A stretch of DNA of 64,000 bases. Origin: Thiothrix sp. (lineage in GTDB: Bacteria; Pseudomonadota; Gammaproteobacteria; Thiotrichales; Thiotrichaceae). The notes beneath the pieces were generated by a model, which did no database searches, had not been told where the DNA came from, and worked only from the letters and a program-made list of their open reading frames with translations. The DNA lies in NCBI RefSeq assembly GCF_028714775.1, contig NZ_JAQTLS010000002.1:124001-188000 (forward strand). The letters are read 5' to 3'. Position 1 is the stretch's first letter. Every line of letters starts with the position of its first letter. This document shows, piece by piece, positions 26,307 through 35,591 of this stretch. A program made the position numbers and the translations under genes.

Positions 26307-28106
26307 ATGATTTCGGATAAATCAAGTTTGGCAAGCCGTCTTGGCTGGATCATTGGCGATTTGGAGCAGGCCATAGAACAGGCCCGGCAATTGTTCGCGC
26401 AATATACCCAGTCAGCAGACGGTGGTGAACTGGGCACATGCCGGGAAGCCTGCCGCCAGATTTGGGGCGTGCTGGATGTCTTGGGGGCGCAAGGTGCTAA
26501 TATGCTGGGGCGGGAACTCGTCTCGGTGCTGGATGCCTTAATCCAACACAAAGTCAGCAATGTTAAGGCCGCACAGGATGCGACCGCCGAAGGCTTGCTA
26601 CAACTCTCCGAATACCTGAAGCATTTGCAGGATGGTTATGCCGATTTGCCGGTGGTGGTATTGCCTACCCTGAATAATCTGCGGGCGGCACGGGATGCAG
26701 AATTGCTTTCCGAACATCTGGTATTCCTGCCAGAAGATGCGCACGCGGACAATGCCCAGATCGGTACGGATGAATACATCAACCTGACCCCGGAACGCTT
26801 GCAACAAGTCAGCACCAAGCTGCGTTTCTATTTCCAAAAAGCCTTGCTGGGCTGGTTCCGTGATGAACAGCCGCAACGCATGTTACAGGCCACCAATAAG
26901 GTAGCTACCAATATGCTGGTGCTTAGCCAAGCGCGGCGTTTGCGGGCTTTGTGGTGGATTACTTCTGGTCTTTCCGAAGCGTTGGAACAGGGGCGTTTGG
27001 AACAAAGTGTTGCCATCAAGATGCTGTTGGGGCGTATGGAGCGTGAAATCCGCCGCTTCGGTGAGTTGGGTGAAGCGGCGTATGACCGTACCTTACCCAA
27101 TGAATTGCTGAAAAACCTGCTGTACTACATCGGCTTGGCAGAATCCGGCGCGGAAATTACCGACAAGGTAAAGGCTGCCTACAATCTGGATATGTATTTG
27201 CCGCAGGGCGAAACGCTAGTAGAACTACGTCAACATTATTCCACGCCGGGACGTGATTTGTGGCGTGCGGTTGCCAATTCGGTCATTGATGAACTGAAAG
27301 GTTTGCAAAGCACCTTGGAGGCGATGCAAGACGAAGAGCGCCAGCCGGAATTGTTGATCAAATTGGCGGAACGTTCCTCACGCCTTGCCGATACTTTAGG
27401 CATGATTGGTCTGGGGCAAGCAGCCGACTTGACCCGTTCCTTAGGGGAAACCTTGCAAGGCAAGGCAGCGCGGCACGAGGTGCAAAACCTTGATGACTTG
27501 TTGCATACCAGCACACATTACGTGCGCTTGGAAAAGGTGTTGGACGAGTACGCGCACAGCGGCGAAGACATCACAGATGCGGTTTTCAATGCGGAACATG
27601 AAGGGCAAGACCCTGCCAGCGCCCGCAGTTTGTTGCGTACCGCGCAAACGGAACTGAACAAAGCGCAGACGCGGGTGGTTTCCTTCTACAAAGAAGGTTG
27701 GGCATTCGTCTATCTGGAAGAAGTGGTGGCATCGCTGGAAAATATCAGCGGCGCACTTCATGTCATGGATGAGCAAGAATTGCTGCCGATGGTTAATACC
27801 GCGCTAACCTATTTGCGTGAAGATTTATTGGCTCGCCAACGTCAGCCTTCACCCGAAGAACTGGCAGTTTTTGCTGATGTATTAACCTTGTTTGAAGCCT
27901 CCATTTCCGCCAAATTGCAGGGTGAGGATTACTTTGCCCTGTTGCCGACCGCTTACGGTAAGCTACGCGAGCTTGATGGGTACAGCGAGTTGGATTTGCT
28001 CGGCGACATCAATTTGGATGAAATTGCATCTGACGCTGAGGCAAAAAAAAAAGCGAGACAAGTTTCAGTTTCAACACTTTATCAGCGCCTGCGGAACCCG
28101 AGCTAG
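26307..28106 (+). CDS. chpA: ChpA/PilL hybrid histidine kinase, N-terminal part (frameshifted)
   Basis: The 599-residue 5' part of a ChpA (PilL)-type kinase. It is mostly helical, with ChpA N-terminal features such as YDRTLPNELLKNLLYYIGLAE near 252. The coherent family sequence runs up to DINLDEIASDAEAKKK. After a run of ten A bases (28043-28052) the annotated frame continues for only about 18 more residues and stops. The frame one base back (-1) reads on without a stop into the downstream part. The two parts together would be roughly 1,715 residues. It may be a true frameshift, a slippage site that yields both products, or a sequencing error in the homopolymer. Confidence 0.85.
   Translation: MISDKSSLASRLGWIIGDLEQAIEQARQLFAQYTQSADGGELGTCREACRQIWGVLDVLGAQGANMLGRELVSVLDALIQHKVSNVKAAQDATAEGLLQLSEYLKHLQDGYADLPVVVLPTLNNLRAARDAELLSEHLVFLPEDAHADNAQIGTDEYINLTPERLQQVSTKLRFYFQKALLGWFRDEQPQRMLQATNKVATNMLVLSQARRLRALWWITSGLSEALEQGRLEQSVAIKMLLGRMEREIRRFGELGEAAYDRTLPNELLKNLLYYIGLAESGAEITDKVKAAYNLDMYLPQGETLVELRQHYSTPGRDLWRAVANSVIDELKGLQSTLEAMQDEERQPELLIKLAERSSRLADTLGMIGLGQAADLTRSLGETLQGKAARHEVQNLDDLLHTSTHYVRLEKVLDEYAHSGEDITDAVFNAEHEGQDPASARSLLRTAQTELNKAQTRVVSFYKEGWAFVYLEEVVASLENISGALHVMDEQELLPMVNTALTYLREDLLARQRQPSPEELAVFADVLTLFEASISAKLQGEDYFALLPTAYGKLRELDGYSELDLLGDINLDEIASDAEAKKKARQVSVSTLYQRLRNPS
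28043..28052 (+). other. A10 slippage/frameshift site in chpA
   Basis: Ten consecutive A bases followed by GCG. In the upstream frame the run is read as the last base of GCA and then AAA AAA AAA. One extra A in the message, or a -1 ribosomal slip (heptamer A AAA AAA with AAG following), joins the two open frames. Runs of nine or more A are known sites of RNA-polymerase slippage in bacteria. Confidence 0.8.
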
Positions 28107-28192
28107 ACGACTTTGAGCTAGTCAGTTTTTCTGAAGACGAACACGAAACACCCGCACCTATCCCTGCCCCTGCCGTTCCTGAATCCCCCGGT

Positions 28193-31100
28193 TTGCGTGA
28201 AGCACTGGGGGATGAAATCTTTGAGATATTCACCGAAGAAGTTGCGGAAATCACCCAAACCCTCGCCGACCTTTACCAGCAATGGAACAAGGATCGGCAA
28301 GACCGTGGCCTGCTGACTGAAATCCGCCGCGCTTTTCATACCCTCAAGGGCAGTGGGCGCATGGCGGGCGCATTCGCTTTGGGTGATTTTGGCTGGGCGC
28401 ATGAGGATTTGCTGAATCAGGTGTTGTCAGGGCGCTTAGTGGCAGATAACCGGGTTTCGGCAGTGCTGGATTCCGCCATCCAAGAGTTGCAGGAACGGCA
28501 GGTATTTTTCCAGACGGCGCAGCAAAAAGATGCACGGGTGGATACGGCGGTGGCAGCCGTTGCGGCGGTCATTGCTGGGGAAGAAGCCCCATCCGTAGCA
28601 GAACCAGAACCTTTCATTATGGATATGGAAGAAGAGGAAGTGCTGGCAGCGCCCGAGCCAGAACCTGCGCCTTTTGTGATTGAAGACGAGGATGAACTGC
28701 CTGACCTAGAACCTTTTGTGCTCGAAGAAGAGGAAGTGCTGGCAACGCCCGAGCCAGAACCTGCGCCTTTTGTGATTGAAGACGAGGATGAACTGCCTGA
28801 CCTAGAGCCTTTTGTGCTTGAAGACGAGGAAGTGCTGGCAACGCCTGAGCCAGAACCCCCGCCTTTTGTGATTGAAGACGAGGATGAACTGCCTGACCTA
28901 GAGCCTTTTGTGCTTGAAGAGGAAACGCAGCCAGCGCCGTTGATGACGGCAGAAGATTTTTCGCTGGAAGATCAGGCTGAACAGGAAGCCGATACCCGCT
29001 TAGTCTGGCAATTATTCTGGGAGGAATTCCCCGAACAGCTTCATGCTCTTGACCAGAACCTACACCATTTGCAGGAAAATCCAGCGGATCAAGAAATCAT
29101 CCGCGAACTGGAACGCGAATTCCACACCCTGAAAGGCGGTGCGCGGATGGCGCAACTGTCCGCACTGGCAGATGTCAGCCACGAAGCCGAAAGCTTATTG
29201 TCTGCGTTGCCGCGTCACGCTGAAGCCAGTCCGGCGGCGTTGGAAGCCCTGCAACAAGCGGTCGACAAGCTGCACACGCTGGCAGAGCAAGCCCGCCATA
29301 CCCCTGAAAGCTCACCTGTTGTAGATGTTACCCCCGCTAGCGATACGGCAACAGATGTATTGCCAGCAGAAGCGCCGCAAGATACTGCATTGATTGAAAC
29401 TAGCCCTGCGTTGGCTGATAACTGGGTGAAATTACACGCAGGGCAAAGTGCATCCAAGAGCTTGCTGGAGCGGGTATTGGCAGAACAAGCCGACAGTTTG
29501 CCCGACATCAGCGTATTGGGTATTGCGTCACGCTCGGATGCTTCCCCGCAAACGGCGGCTGAGCCTGCCGCGTCAACGGGCAATCACGAAACTATCCGTT
29601 TGCCTGCGGTGTTCGTCGATAACCTGATTGACCGCGTGGTAGGGCTTAATGTCCAGCAAGTGCGCTTGTCGGAACATTTCAACGGCATGGGCATTGATGT
29701 TGATGAGCTGATCCGCACGGTTGCCCGCTTACGCCAGCAAGTTCGGGCACTGGAGTTGGAATCTGAAGCGCAAATCCACGACGGGCGCAGTTCCCGTTCT
29801 GCCAACAGCGTGGTGCATAGTAGTGGCGGCGAATTTGATGCGCTGGAAATGGATCAGTACGCGGAAATCCAGCGCATTTCCCGTTCATTGGCAGAAAGCC
29901 TGAGCGACTTGGTGAACCTTGAGTCCGACCTTTCCAACCAGTTACGCAAGGGCGAGCAATTATTGCAGGAAGACATGCGTACCACCCGCCAGATTCAGCA
30001 GGATTTGTTGGATACCCGGCTGGTGGCGCTGACCATGCTGGTTCCACGCTTGCGCCGTTTGACCCGCCAAGTCGCCGCCGAATTGGGCAAACAGGTGACG
30101 CTGGAAGTGCAAGGCGAGGAGTGTGAGCTTGACCGCAACCTCTTGCAGCACATGACTGCGCCGCTGGAACACTTGATCCGCAATGCCATTTCCCACGGGA
30201 TCGAACTGCCGGAAGAGCGCGAGCGCCAAGGCAAACCGCCGACAGGCCGCATTACCCTGAGCGTCAGCCGCGATGATGCGGAAATCGTGATCCGTTTCCG
30301 CGACGATGGGCAAGGCTTGGATAGGCAGCAGGTACGCGAACGTGGTTTGGAACTGGGCTTGATTGCTTCCGCTGAAAGCTTGCCGGATAACGAATTGGAT
30401 CGGCTTATCTTGCGCCCCGGCTTTAGTACCGCAAAAACTATCAGCCAAATCGCTGGGCGCGGCATCGGCATGGATGTTGTGTATTCCGAACTCAAAGCCT
30501 TGGGTGGCAGTTTGCAGATCGCGTCGCGGGCGGGACAGGGGGCGGAATTCAGTATGCGCCTGCCGTTTACGCTGATTGTGAACCCGGTACTGCTGGTTGA
30601 GGTGGAAGGGCAAGTATTTGCCTTGCCGCTGAGCGGTATCCAAGGTTTGGCGCGGCTGTCGGGGGCAGACCTTCAGAAAGTGTTGGAAACTGAAGGTGAA
30701 CAACTGGAATTCGCTGGGCAGTTTTACCGGGCACGTCAATTGGCAGAAGTGCTCGGCGCGGGTGGGATGCCGACCTTCCCAGTGGATGAAATGTTCCCGG
30801 TGGTATTCTTCAAACTGCATGAGCAAGCGGTGGCATGGGTGATCGGGCACATCCAAGGGCGGCGCGAAGTGGTGTTGCAACCTTTAGGCGTGTTGTTCAA
30901 AGATTGCCGCTTGTATTCGGCAGCCACGGTTGCCCCGGATGGCAGCGTTTTCCTTGTGCCGGATATGGCGGAATTGGCACGGCGCGTGGGTGTGGTTGAT
31001 CAGCCCGTCACGGAAAAAGCGGCGGAAACGGCACTTTCCACCGCAGTCAGCCATACGGGGCCTGCACGCATTTTGGTGGTGGATGATTCTATTACGGTGC

Positions 31101-31459
31101 GGCGTGTGACTGAAAAATTCCTCAATACCCAAGAATATGCCGTGTCCACAGCCAAAGACGGCATGGATGCCTTGGAGCAAATCGGCGAATTCCTGCCCGA
31201 TGTGGTGTTGCTGGACATAGAAATGCCGCGCATGGATGGCTTTGAATTGCTGGGGCATCTGCGTCGTGACCCGCAGTGGCAACATTTGCCGGTGGTGATG
31301 ATCAGTTCCCGTACTGCGCAAAAGCACCGCGAGCACGCCGTGGCTTTGGGGGCAACGGGTTTCCTCGGCAAACCTTACCAGAACGAAATCTTGCTCAGTA
31401 CCTTGGAAAGCGTGCTGGCAAGTGGGCATGTGAATGATGGGGAGCGCATTTCAGCATGA
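28193..31459 (+). CDS. chpA: ChpA/PilL hybrid histidine kinase, C-terminal part (frameshifted)
   Basis: The reading frame is open from the A10 run; the first possible start here is a TTG with no ribosome-binding site, so it is best read as a continuation. From that TTG (1,088 residues): HPt domain with His49 (AFHTLKGSGRMAG), three acidic 32-residue repeats (about 150-245), second HPt with His311 (EFHTLKGGARMAQ), a CheA-type dimerisation/ATPase core (HLIRNAISHGIELPEER near 660, FRDDGQGLD, GRGIGMDVVYSELK near 760), a CheW-like domain (about 790-920), and a C-terminal receiver (ILVVDDSITVRR near 960, phospho-Asp in VVLLDIEMPRMDG). It is the central kinase of the Pil-Chp system. It overlaps chpC by four bases. 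Confidence 0.9.
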   Translation: MREALGDEIFEIFTEEVAEITQTLADLYQQWNKDRQDRGLLTEIRRAFHTLKGSGRMAGAFALGDFGWAHEDLLNQVLSGRLVADNRVSAVLDSAIQELQERQVFFQTAQQKDARVDTAVAAVAAVIAGEEAPSVAEPEPFIMDMEEEEVLAAPEPEPAPFVIEDEDELPDLEPFVLEEEEVLATPEPEPAPFVIEDEDELPDLEPFVLEDEEVLATPEPEPPPFVIEDEDELPDLEPFVLEEETQPAPLMTAEDFSLEDQAEQEADTRLVWQLFWEEFPEQLHALDQNLHHLQENPADQEIIRELEREFHTLKGGARMAQLSALADVSHEAESLLSALPRHAEASPAALEALQQAVDKLHTLAEQARHTPESSPVVDVTPASDTATDVLPAEAPQDTALIETSPALADNWVKLHAGQSASKSLLERVLAEQADSLPDISVLGIASRSDASPQTAAEPAASTGNHETIRLPAVFVDNLIDRVVGLNVQQVRLSEHFNGMGIDVDELIRTVARLRQQVRALELESEAQIHDGRSSRSANSVVHSSGGEFDALEMDQYAEIQRISRSLAESLSDLVNLESDLSNQLRKGEQLLQEDMRTTRQIQQDLLDTRLVALTMLVPRLRRLTRQVAAELGKQVTLEVQGEECELDRNLLQHMTAPLEHLIRNAISHGIELPEERERQGKPPTGRITLSVSRDDAEIVIRFRDDGQGLDRQQVRERGLELGLIASAESLPDNELDRLILRPGFSTAKTISQIAGRGIGMDVVYSELKALGGSLQIASRAGQGAEFSMRLPFTLIVNPVLLVEVEGQVFALPLSGIQGLARLSGADLQKVLETEGEQLEFAGQFYRARQLAEVLGAGGMPTFPVDEMFPVVFFKLHEQAVAWVIGHIQGRREVVLQPLGVLFKDCRLYSAATVAPDGSVFLVPDMAELARRVGVVDQPVTEKAAETALSTAVSHTGPARILVVDDSITVRRVTEKFLNTQEYAVSTAKDGMDALEQIGEFLPDVVLLDIEMPRMDGFELLGHLRRDPQWQHLPVVMISSRTAQKHREHAVALGATGFLGKPYQNEILLSTLESVLASGHVNDGERISA
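28640..28927 (+). repeat. Three tandem 96-bp repeats inside chpA
   Basis: Units start at 28640, 28736 and 28832 with GTGCTGGCA and are nearly identical at DNA level. Each encodes 32 residues of the pattern VLATPEPEPAPFVIEDEDEL followed by PDLEPFVLEEEE. The acidic, proline-rich spacer separates the two phosphotransfer domains. Identical units would allow copy-number change by recombination. Confidence 0.93.
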
Positions 31460-31974
31460 GTAACGATGTAAAAAACGGGACATTACCCGCGATCAAATGC
31501 CTGATCGTGCGTTTGCAAAAAGCGAGCCTGATTTTGCCCTTGAACCTGATGGCGGAGTTGGTGGATGGGGAAACCTTAAGCCCTTCGGCGCATCCGGGGG
31601 TGGAGGGCTGGTTGCATTGGCGTAACCGCCAGATTCCGGTGGTGTCACTGGAATCCTTGTGCATGTTGGAGGAAGAAGGCAATGCGGGCGAGGGTAAGTG
31701 CCTGATCCTGCACACACTGTCGCCAATGTCTGGCTTGCCGTTCATTGCTTTGCGGGTGCAGGGCAGTTTGAATACGCTGGAAATTCAACCCGATACCTTG
31801 CGTGACGACCACAGTGGCAACGAGCAGCGCTGCCCGTATGTGGCGCGGCAAGTACGGGCTTCCCACCTGCTGTGCTTTATCCCCGATATGCCTGCGATTG
31901 AAGCGGTGGTTGCGGAAATTTTGCAACTGACCACTGAGCAAGCGCAGCCGGTATCAGATGAGGGTGAGGGATAA
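31456..31974 (+). CDS. chpC: ChpC-like CheW-domain protein
   Basis: A 172-residue CheW-like protein (CLIVRLQKASLILPLNLMAELV, HPGVEGWLHWRNRQIPVVSLESL, GLPFIALRVQ). It sits at the end of the Pil-Chp cluster, where Pseudomonas has ChpC, a second adaptor linking extra receptors to ChpA. Its ATG overlaps the chpA stop. No CheR-like (PilK) or CheB-like (ChpB) gene is present between it and chpA. Its last 21 bases overlap the end of the convergent neighbour. Confidence 0.85.
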   Translation: MSNDVKNGTLPAIKCLIVRLQKASLILPLNLMAELVDGETLSPSAHPGVEGWLHWRNRQIPVVSLESLCMLEEEGNAGEGKCLILHTLSPMSGLPFIALRVQGSLNTLEIQPDTLRDDHSGNEQRCPYVARQVRASHLLCFIPDMPAIEAVVAEILQLTTEQAQPVSDEGEG

Positions 31975-32445
31975 CAGCAGCAGCAGGATCAGCGACACCG
32001 CAAAAGCCGTATTGACGCTGTTGGGCTGGTTCATGTGGCGTTCCATGAACACGGTTTTCTCGGCAGTATTGCGCATCAATTCCAGCCGTGCCTGCACGTT
32101 GAGTGTGTCCGGTTTCTCGAAACCGACCATGCCACCTTTCAGGTTGATCAGCGGAACCAGCATATTGATGTTGATGTGTGCTTGGATGGCGTCTTGCGTG
32201 GGGCTTTCGTAGTTCACTGCCCATGGGGCGGCGTACTCGAAGGCTTCCAGCAGGAACATTTCGCGCATCTTTTCTTGACTGTTTTTGAGTATTTCGCGGT
32301 TGTGTTTGAGTGCTTTTTCTAGATCGTCCAGCGGCATCATTGGCATCGGTGCGGAAATGTGGACGTAATAGTCACGCTCGCGTACCGTTACCTTGATGGT
32401 TCCGGCGTAGTTGTTCGGTAATGTAGTTTCTTTTTTGTCAGCCAT
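31954..32445 (-). CDS. Hypothetical tail-anchored membrane protein
   Basis: A 163-residue protein I do not recognise. The soluble part (1-140) holds IKVTVRERDYYVHISAPMPMMPLDDLEKAL and a long helical stretch with HININMLVPLINLKGGMVGF. A single hydrophobic C-terminal helix (about 145-163, VSLILLLLLSLTLI) looks like a tail anchor. The start overlaps the apaH stop by eight bases, so the two are co-transcribed; the 3' end overlaps chpC by 21 bases on the opposite strand. Confidence 0.75.
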   Translation of the reverse strand: MADKKETTLPNNYAGTIKVTVRERDYYVHISAPMPMMPLDDLEKALKHNREILKNSQEKMREMFLLEAFEYAAPWAVNYESPTQDAIQAHININMLVPLINLKGGMVGFEKPDTLNVQARLELMRNTAEKTVFMERHMNQPNSVNTAFAVSLILLLLLSLTLI

Positions 32446-33271
32446 AGTCGGTACATTCCACGTAGAGTGGTTTTGGATTATTAGTATCTATTCTGATGGC
32501 GCTGAGCTGACCGCCCCATACACAGCCCGTATCCAGCGCAATGACCTGATTTTCAGAATAATAACCCAAGGTTGACCAATGTCCAAACAGAACCGTCACG
32601 CCCAAGGGCTTTCTGTTTGGATGCAAGAACCACGGAATAAGTTTCATCTTTTTGCTGGCAGTTTGCGCATACTCTCGTGGATGGCCTTTGGCATCGAAGT
32701 CCAAGCTGCCGTCGGGACGGCAATAACGCATCCGGGTGAAGGCATTGAGGATGTAACGCTGGCGGTCGATGGTTGGCAGCAGGGCATCCCAAACGTCGGG
32801 TTGGTCGCCATACACGAGGGGCAACCAAGTGGCGACCAAGGGGCTGGTAAACATCTGCTCCACTTCACGGGCGCACCGTTGCGCGGTTGCTAAATCCCAT
32901 TGCGGTGGAATACCGGCATGGCAGAGGGCATAACCGAGCATGGGGTCGGTGTGCATAATCGGGCGTTGGGCAAGCCACTGGATCAGTTCGGGGTAATCCG
33001 GTGCTTCCGTCAGCGGTTTGAGGCTTTTGTGCGGTTTGCGTATGCCGTGGAATGCTGCCAACAGGCTGATGTCGTGGTTGCCTAAAACGGCTACTGCTGC
33101 GTTACCGAGTGAGCGCACGAAGCGTAAGGTTTCGAGTGAATGTTTACCCCGGTTGACTAAATCGCCTGCTAACCAGAGTGTGTCAGCGGCGGGGTCGAAG
33201 CGGAGTTTATCCAGCAGCCGCATGAGGGGTTCGTAGCAGCCTTGTAAGTCGCCGATTGCGTAGGTAGCCAT
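32438..33271 (-). CDS. apaH: Diadenosine tetraphosphatase
   Basis: Symmetrical Ap4A hydrolase; it can also remove Np4-type caps from RNA in related bacteria. It has 277 residues. Phosphoesterase motifs: YAIGDLQGCYEPL at residue 4, WLAGDLVNRGKHS near 34, VLGNHDISLLA near 62, and VLFGHWSTLGYY near 224. It precedes a small tail-anchored protein gene with an eight-base overlap. Confidence 0.95.
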   Translation of the reverse strand: MATYAIGDLQGCYEPLMRLLDKLRFDPAADTLWLAGDLVNRGKHSLETLRFVRSLGNAAVAVLGNHDISLLAAFHGIRKPHKSLKPLTEAPDYPELIQWLAQRPIMHTDPMLGYALCHAGIPPQWDLATAQRCAREVEQMFTSPLVATWLPLVYGDQPDVWDALLPTIDRQRYILNAFTRMRYCRPDGSLDFDAKGHPREYAQTASKKMKLIPWFLHPNRKPLGVTVLFGHWSTLGYYSENQVIALDTGCVWGGQLSAIRIDTNNPKPLYVECTDYG

Positions 33272-33392
33272 AGTGTCTTTCCAACCTAAGTGAAGGGCTG
33301 AAGCTTACAGGATGTGACTTAGTGTGTAATCCTGCGCAAAGCTGTTATTTTATAGGGTATAATTTGCGCAAGCCCCTGTTCGAGTGTTGTTT

Positions 33393-34919
33393 ATGCCTAC
33401 TGCATCCCGTTTTACCCGAATTGTTATTGCCTGCTTAGGTGTTTTGTTGGTGCTATTCCTGTTTTATGCGGCTCAAGCCGCAGCACGTTCTGCATCGCAG
33501 GTGTTGGAGGACTCCATTGTTAAGGTGTATGTCACCCAAGAATCGGTTTCCTCTTCATCACCGTGGAATTCCGATAATATTTCTATTGGCGGTTCTGGTT
33601 TTGTCATTGAAGGTAAGCGGATATTGACGAATGCCCATGTGGTGGCTGATGCCATTTTCATGGAAATCCAACAAAACGGGAATCCCAAACGTTATCAGGC
33701 AGAGGTGGTGGCTGTGTCTCATGAATTGGACATCGCCATTCTGACGGTAAAGGATAAAACCTTTTTCGATAAGGTGAAGGCATTACCCTTGGGGGATCTG
33801 CCCAGTATCCATCAAGATATTATGGTGTCTGGTTATCCGGTGGGTGGTGATAGCTTGAGCACGACCCGTGGTATTGTGTCCCGTATCGAATACCTGACTT
33901 ATAGTCACAGTGCTTTGCCTTACCAAATGATTCAGGTGGATGCTGCCATTAACGCGGGGAACAGCGGTGGCCCGGCTCTTGCTGACGGCAAGGTGGTTGG
34001 GATTGCTACACAGACCAGTACAGAAGGTGAAAGCATCGGTTACATTATCCCGGTCACGTTGATCAAACGCTTCTTGCAGGATATGGCTGACGGTAAATAC
34101 GATGGCTTTCCTGCCTTATCCGTGAGAACGGAGTATTTGCTTAGTCCAACGTTGAAAAAGAAGTACAAATTACCGGAAGATCAAACGGGTGTGCTGCTGT
34201 ACCGTGTTTGTGCGAATACCAAAGCAGAAGAAGCCCTGAAGGTGAACGATGTTATTACGCATATTGATGGCCTGCCAATAGGGGATGATGGTACTGCACC
34301 GATGGCATCTGGTGGAACCATCGATTTCCTGCACTATGTTGACCTGCATCAAGTGGGAGATACGTTGTCGCTTGATATTGTGAGGGATGGAAAACCGCTT
34401 AACGTTAAACTGTTGCTGGATGAAATGGATAAGACCAATTATATCTACGATCAGGCTCCGCGTTATTTTATCTACGGCGGGTTTGTGTTTGTGGCGAAAA
34501 CATTCGAAATTGGTTGTTTGACCCGTGCAGAGTACGACTTAAGTAAGCATAAAAATAAAAAAGATGATGTCGCCATTGCTCAGGTATTGGCTACTCCCGA
34601 CAACCAAGGTTTCCATGATATATCAGATACCAGTATCGAAATGGTCAATGGGCAACGGTTTGACACATTTGAAGAATTTTATCGGCTAGTAAAAGCTGGC
34701 GATGGACAGTTTATTGAGTTGGAAGATGGTGGGGGCTATCGCTATACGATTGACCGCCTACTGGCTGAGAGCGGGGATAAAGCCTTGCTGGAGAAGTACC
34801 GCATCCAGCAAGACCATTCCAAAGATGTCGAGGGTTTCTCAGTCGTTACCGCTCAGGCTCATCAAGAACTGCAAGATATACCAGAACATCAGACCAACGC
34901 TGGAGAACAGCGACAGTGA
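33393..34919 (+). CDS. Deg/HtrA-like serine protease with PDZ domains
   Basis: A 508-residue exported protease. ATG 33393 (MPTASRF) was chosen over a TTG at 33384. Membrane/signal helix about 9-30. The triad is His82 (LTNAHVV), Asp113 (HELDIAILTV) and Ser191 (NAGNSGGPA). Two PDZ-like regions follow (about 225-345 with LKVNDVITHIDGLPIG, and about 370-470). This layout is closer to the DegP2/plant Deg type with degenerate PDZ domains than to E. coli DegP. Its last 81 bases lie antisense over the convergent Bax-inhibitor-like gene. Confidence 0.88.
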   Translation: MPTASRFTRIVIACLGVLLVLFLFYAAQAAARSASQVLEDSIVKVYVTQESVSSSSPWNSDNISIGGSGFVIEGKRILTNAHVVADAIFMEIQQNGNPKRYQAEVVAVSHELDIAILTVKDKTFFDKVKALPLGDLPSIHQDIMVSGYPVGGDSLSTTRGIVSRIEYLTYSHSALPYQMIQVDAAINAGNSGGPALADGKVVGIATQTSTEGESIGYIIPVTLIKRFLQDMADGKYDGFPALSVRTEYLLSPTLKKKYKLPEDQTGVLLYRVCANTKAEEALKVNDVITHIDGLPIGDDGTAPMASGGTIDFLHYVDLHQVGDTLSLDIVRDGKPLNVKLLLDEMDKTNYIYDQAPRYFIYGGFVFVAKTFEIGCLTRAEYDLSKHKNKKDDVAIAQVLATPDNQGFHDISDTSIEMVNGQRFDTFEEFYRLVKAGDGQFIELEDGGGYRYTIDRLLAESGDKALLEKYRIQQDHSKDVEGFSVVTAQAHQELQDIPEHQTNAGEQRQ

Positions 34920-35549
34920 CGCAGCAACGTGTTGCTCAGTATGGTATTCATGGATGATGTTGGAGGTGCTGTACAGGACGGATGCCGCTGCAAACACAAC
35001 CATGATGCCGGAGAACACCAGTCCCAGCGTAAAGCCGAACAGGATGCTGGCAGCAATCACGCCGATGGCAACTAAACCACCGATGTTCAGGATCGGCCCA
35101 AGGAATGAGAAGTTCTTACGGGTACTAAACGCGGTGAAAGTGATGCCAGCCGCCAGTAACAGGGTCAGCAGTGCCGCGTGCCCAAGGATGTCGGGGGCAT
35201 AGCGCAAGGCGATGTAAATCAGCGGCATGAACACAATGGCTTCTGCCACCACAAACAACCCCAAACCTGCATACTGCATTTCCTTGGAAATGGCGGAATG
35301 CGCCCAGTTGTTGGCGATGTAGGAAACGCCCATGAACATTCCCATTACGATCAGCCACATCCATTTGCTGCCTTGCAGCAGGTGGACGAAAGATTCCGCA
35401 ACACCGGACTGGATCAGCAGGCTTTCGACACCGACGAAGGCCATGATAGCGCCACCCAAGTGCAGGTAGGTGCGGCGGATGAAATCAGCGCGTTCAGTTT
35501 CGCTGGCATCGGCAACTAATGTGCCGGAATGGATGTCAAGTTGTGCCAT
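34839..35549 (-). CDS. Bax inhibitor-1 family membrane protein (YccA/YbhL type)
   Basis: A 236-residue protein with seven hydrophobic helices. Typical features are the start ETERADFIRRTYLHLGGAI, the mid part SYIANNWAHSAISKEMQYAGL, and an acidic C-terminal end (SLSGND). Family members YccA and YbhL in E. coli; YccA interacts with the FtsH protease, others act as pH-sensitive calcium leaks. It is downstream of the SPOR gene on the same strand by 42 bases. Confidence 0.9.
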   Translation of the reverse strand: MAQLDIHSGTLVADASETERADFIRRTYLHLGGAIMAFVGVESLLIQSGVAESFVHLLQGSKWMWLIVMGMFMGVSYIANNWAHSAISKEMQYAGLGLFVVAEAIVFMPLIYIALRYAPDILGHAALLTLLLAAGITFTAFSTRKNFSFLGPILNIGGLVAIGVIAASILFGFTLGLVFSGIMVVFAAASVLYSTSNIIHEYHTEQHVAASLSLFSSVGLMFWYILQFLMSLSGND

Positions 35550-35591
35550 GTTTTACTCCTAGAGATAACTTTGGTGAGTTGCTTATTATGA

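Noticed and set aside
29960..30880. 306-codon open frame antisense to chpA
   Set aside because: Opposite strand of the conserved kinase core; low-complexity Gln/His/Phe composition.
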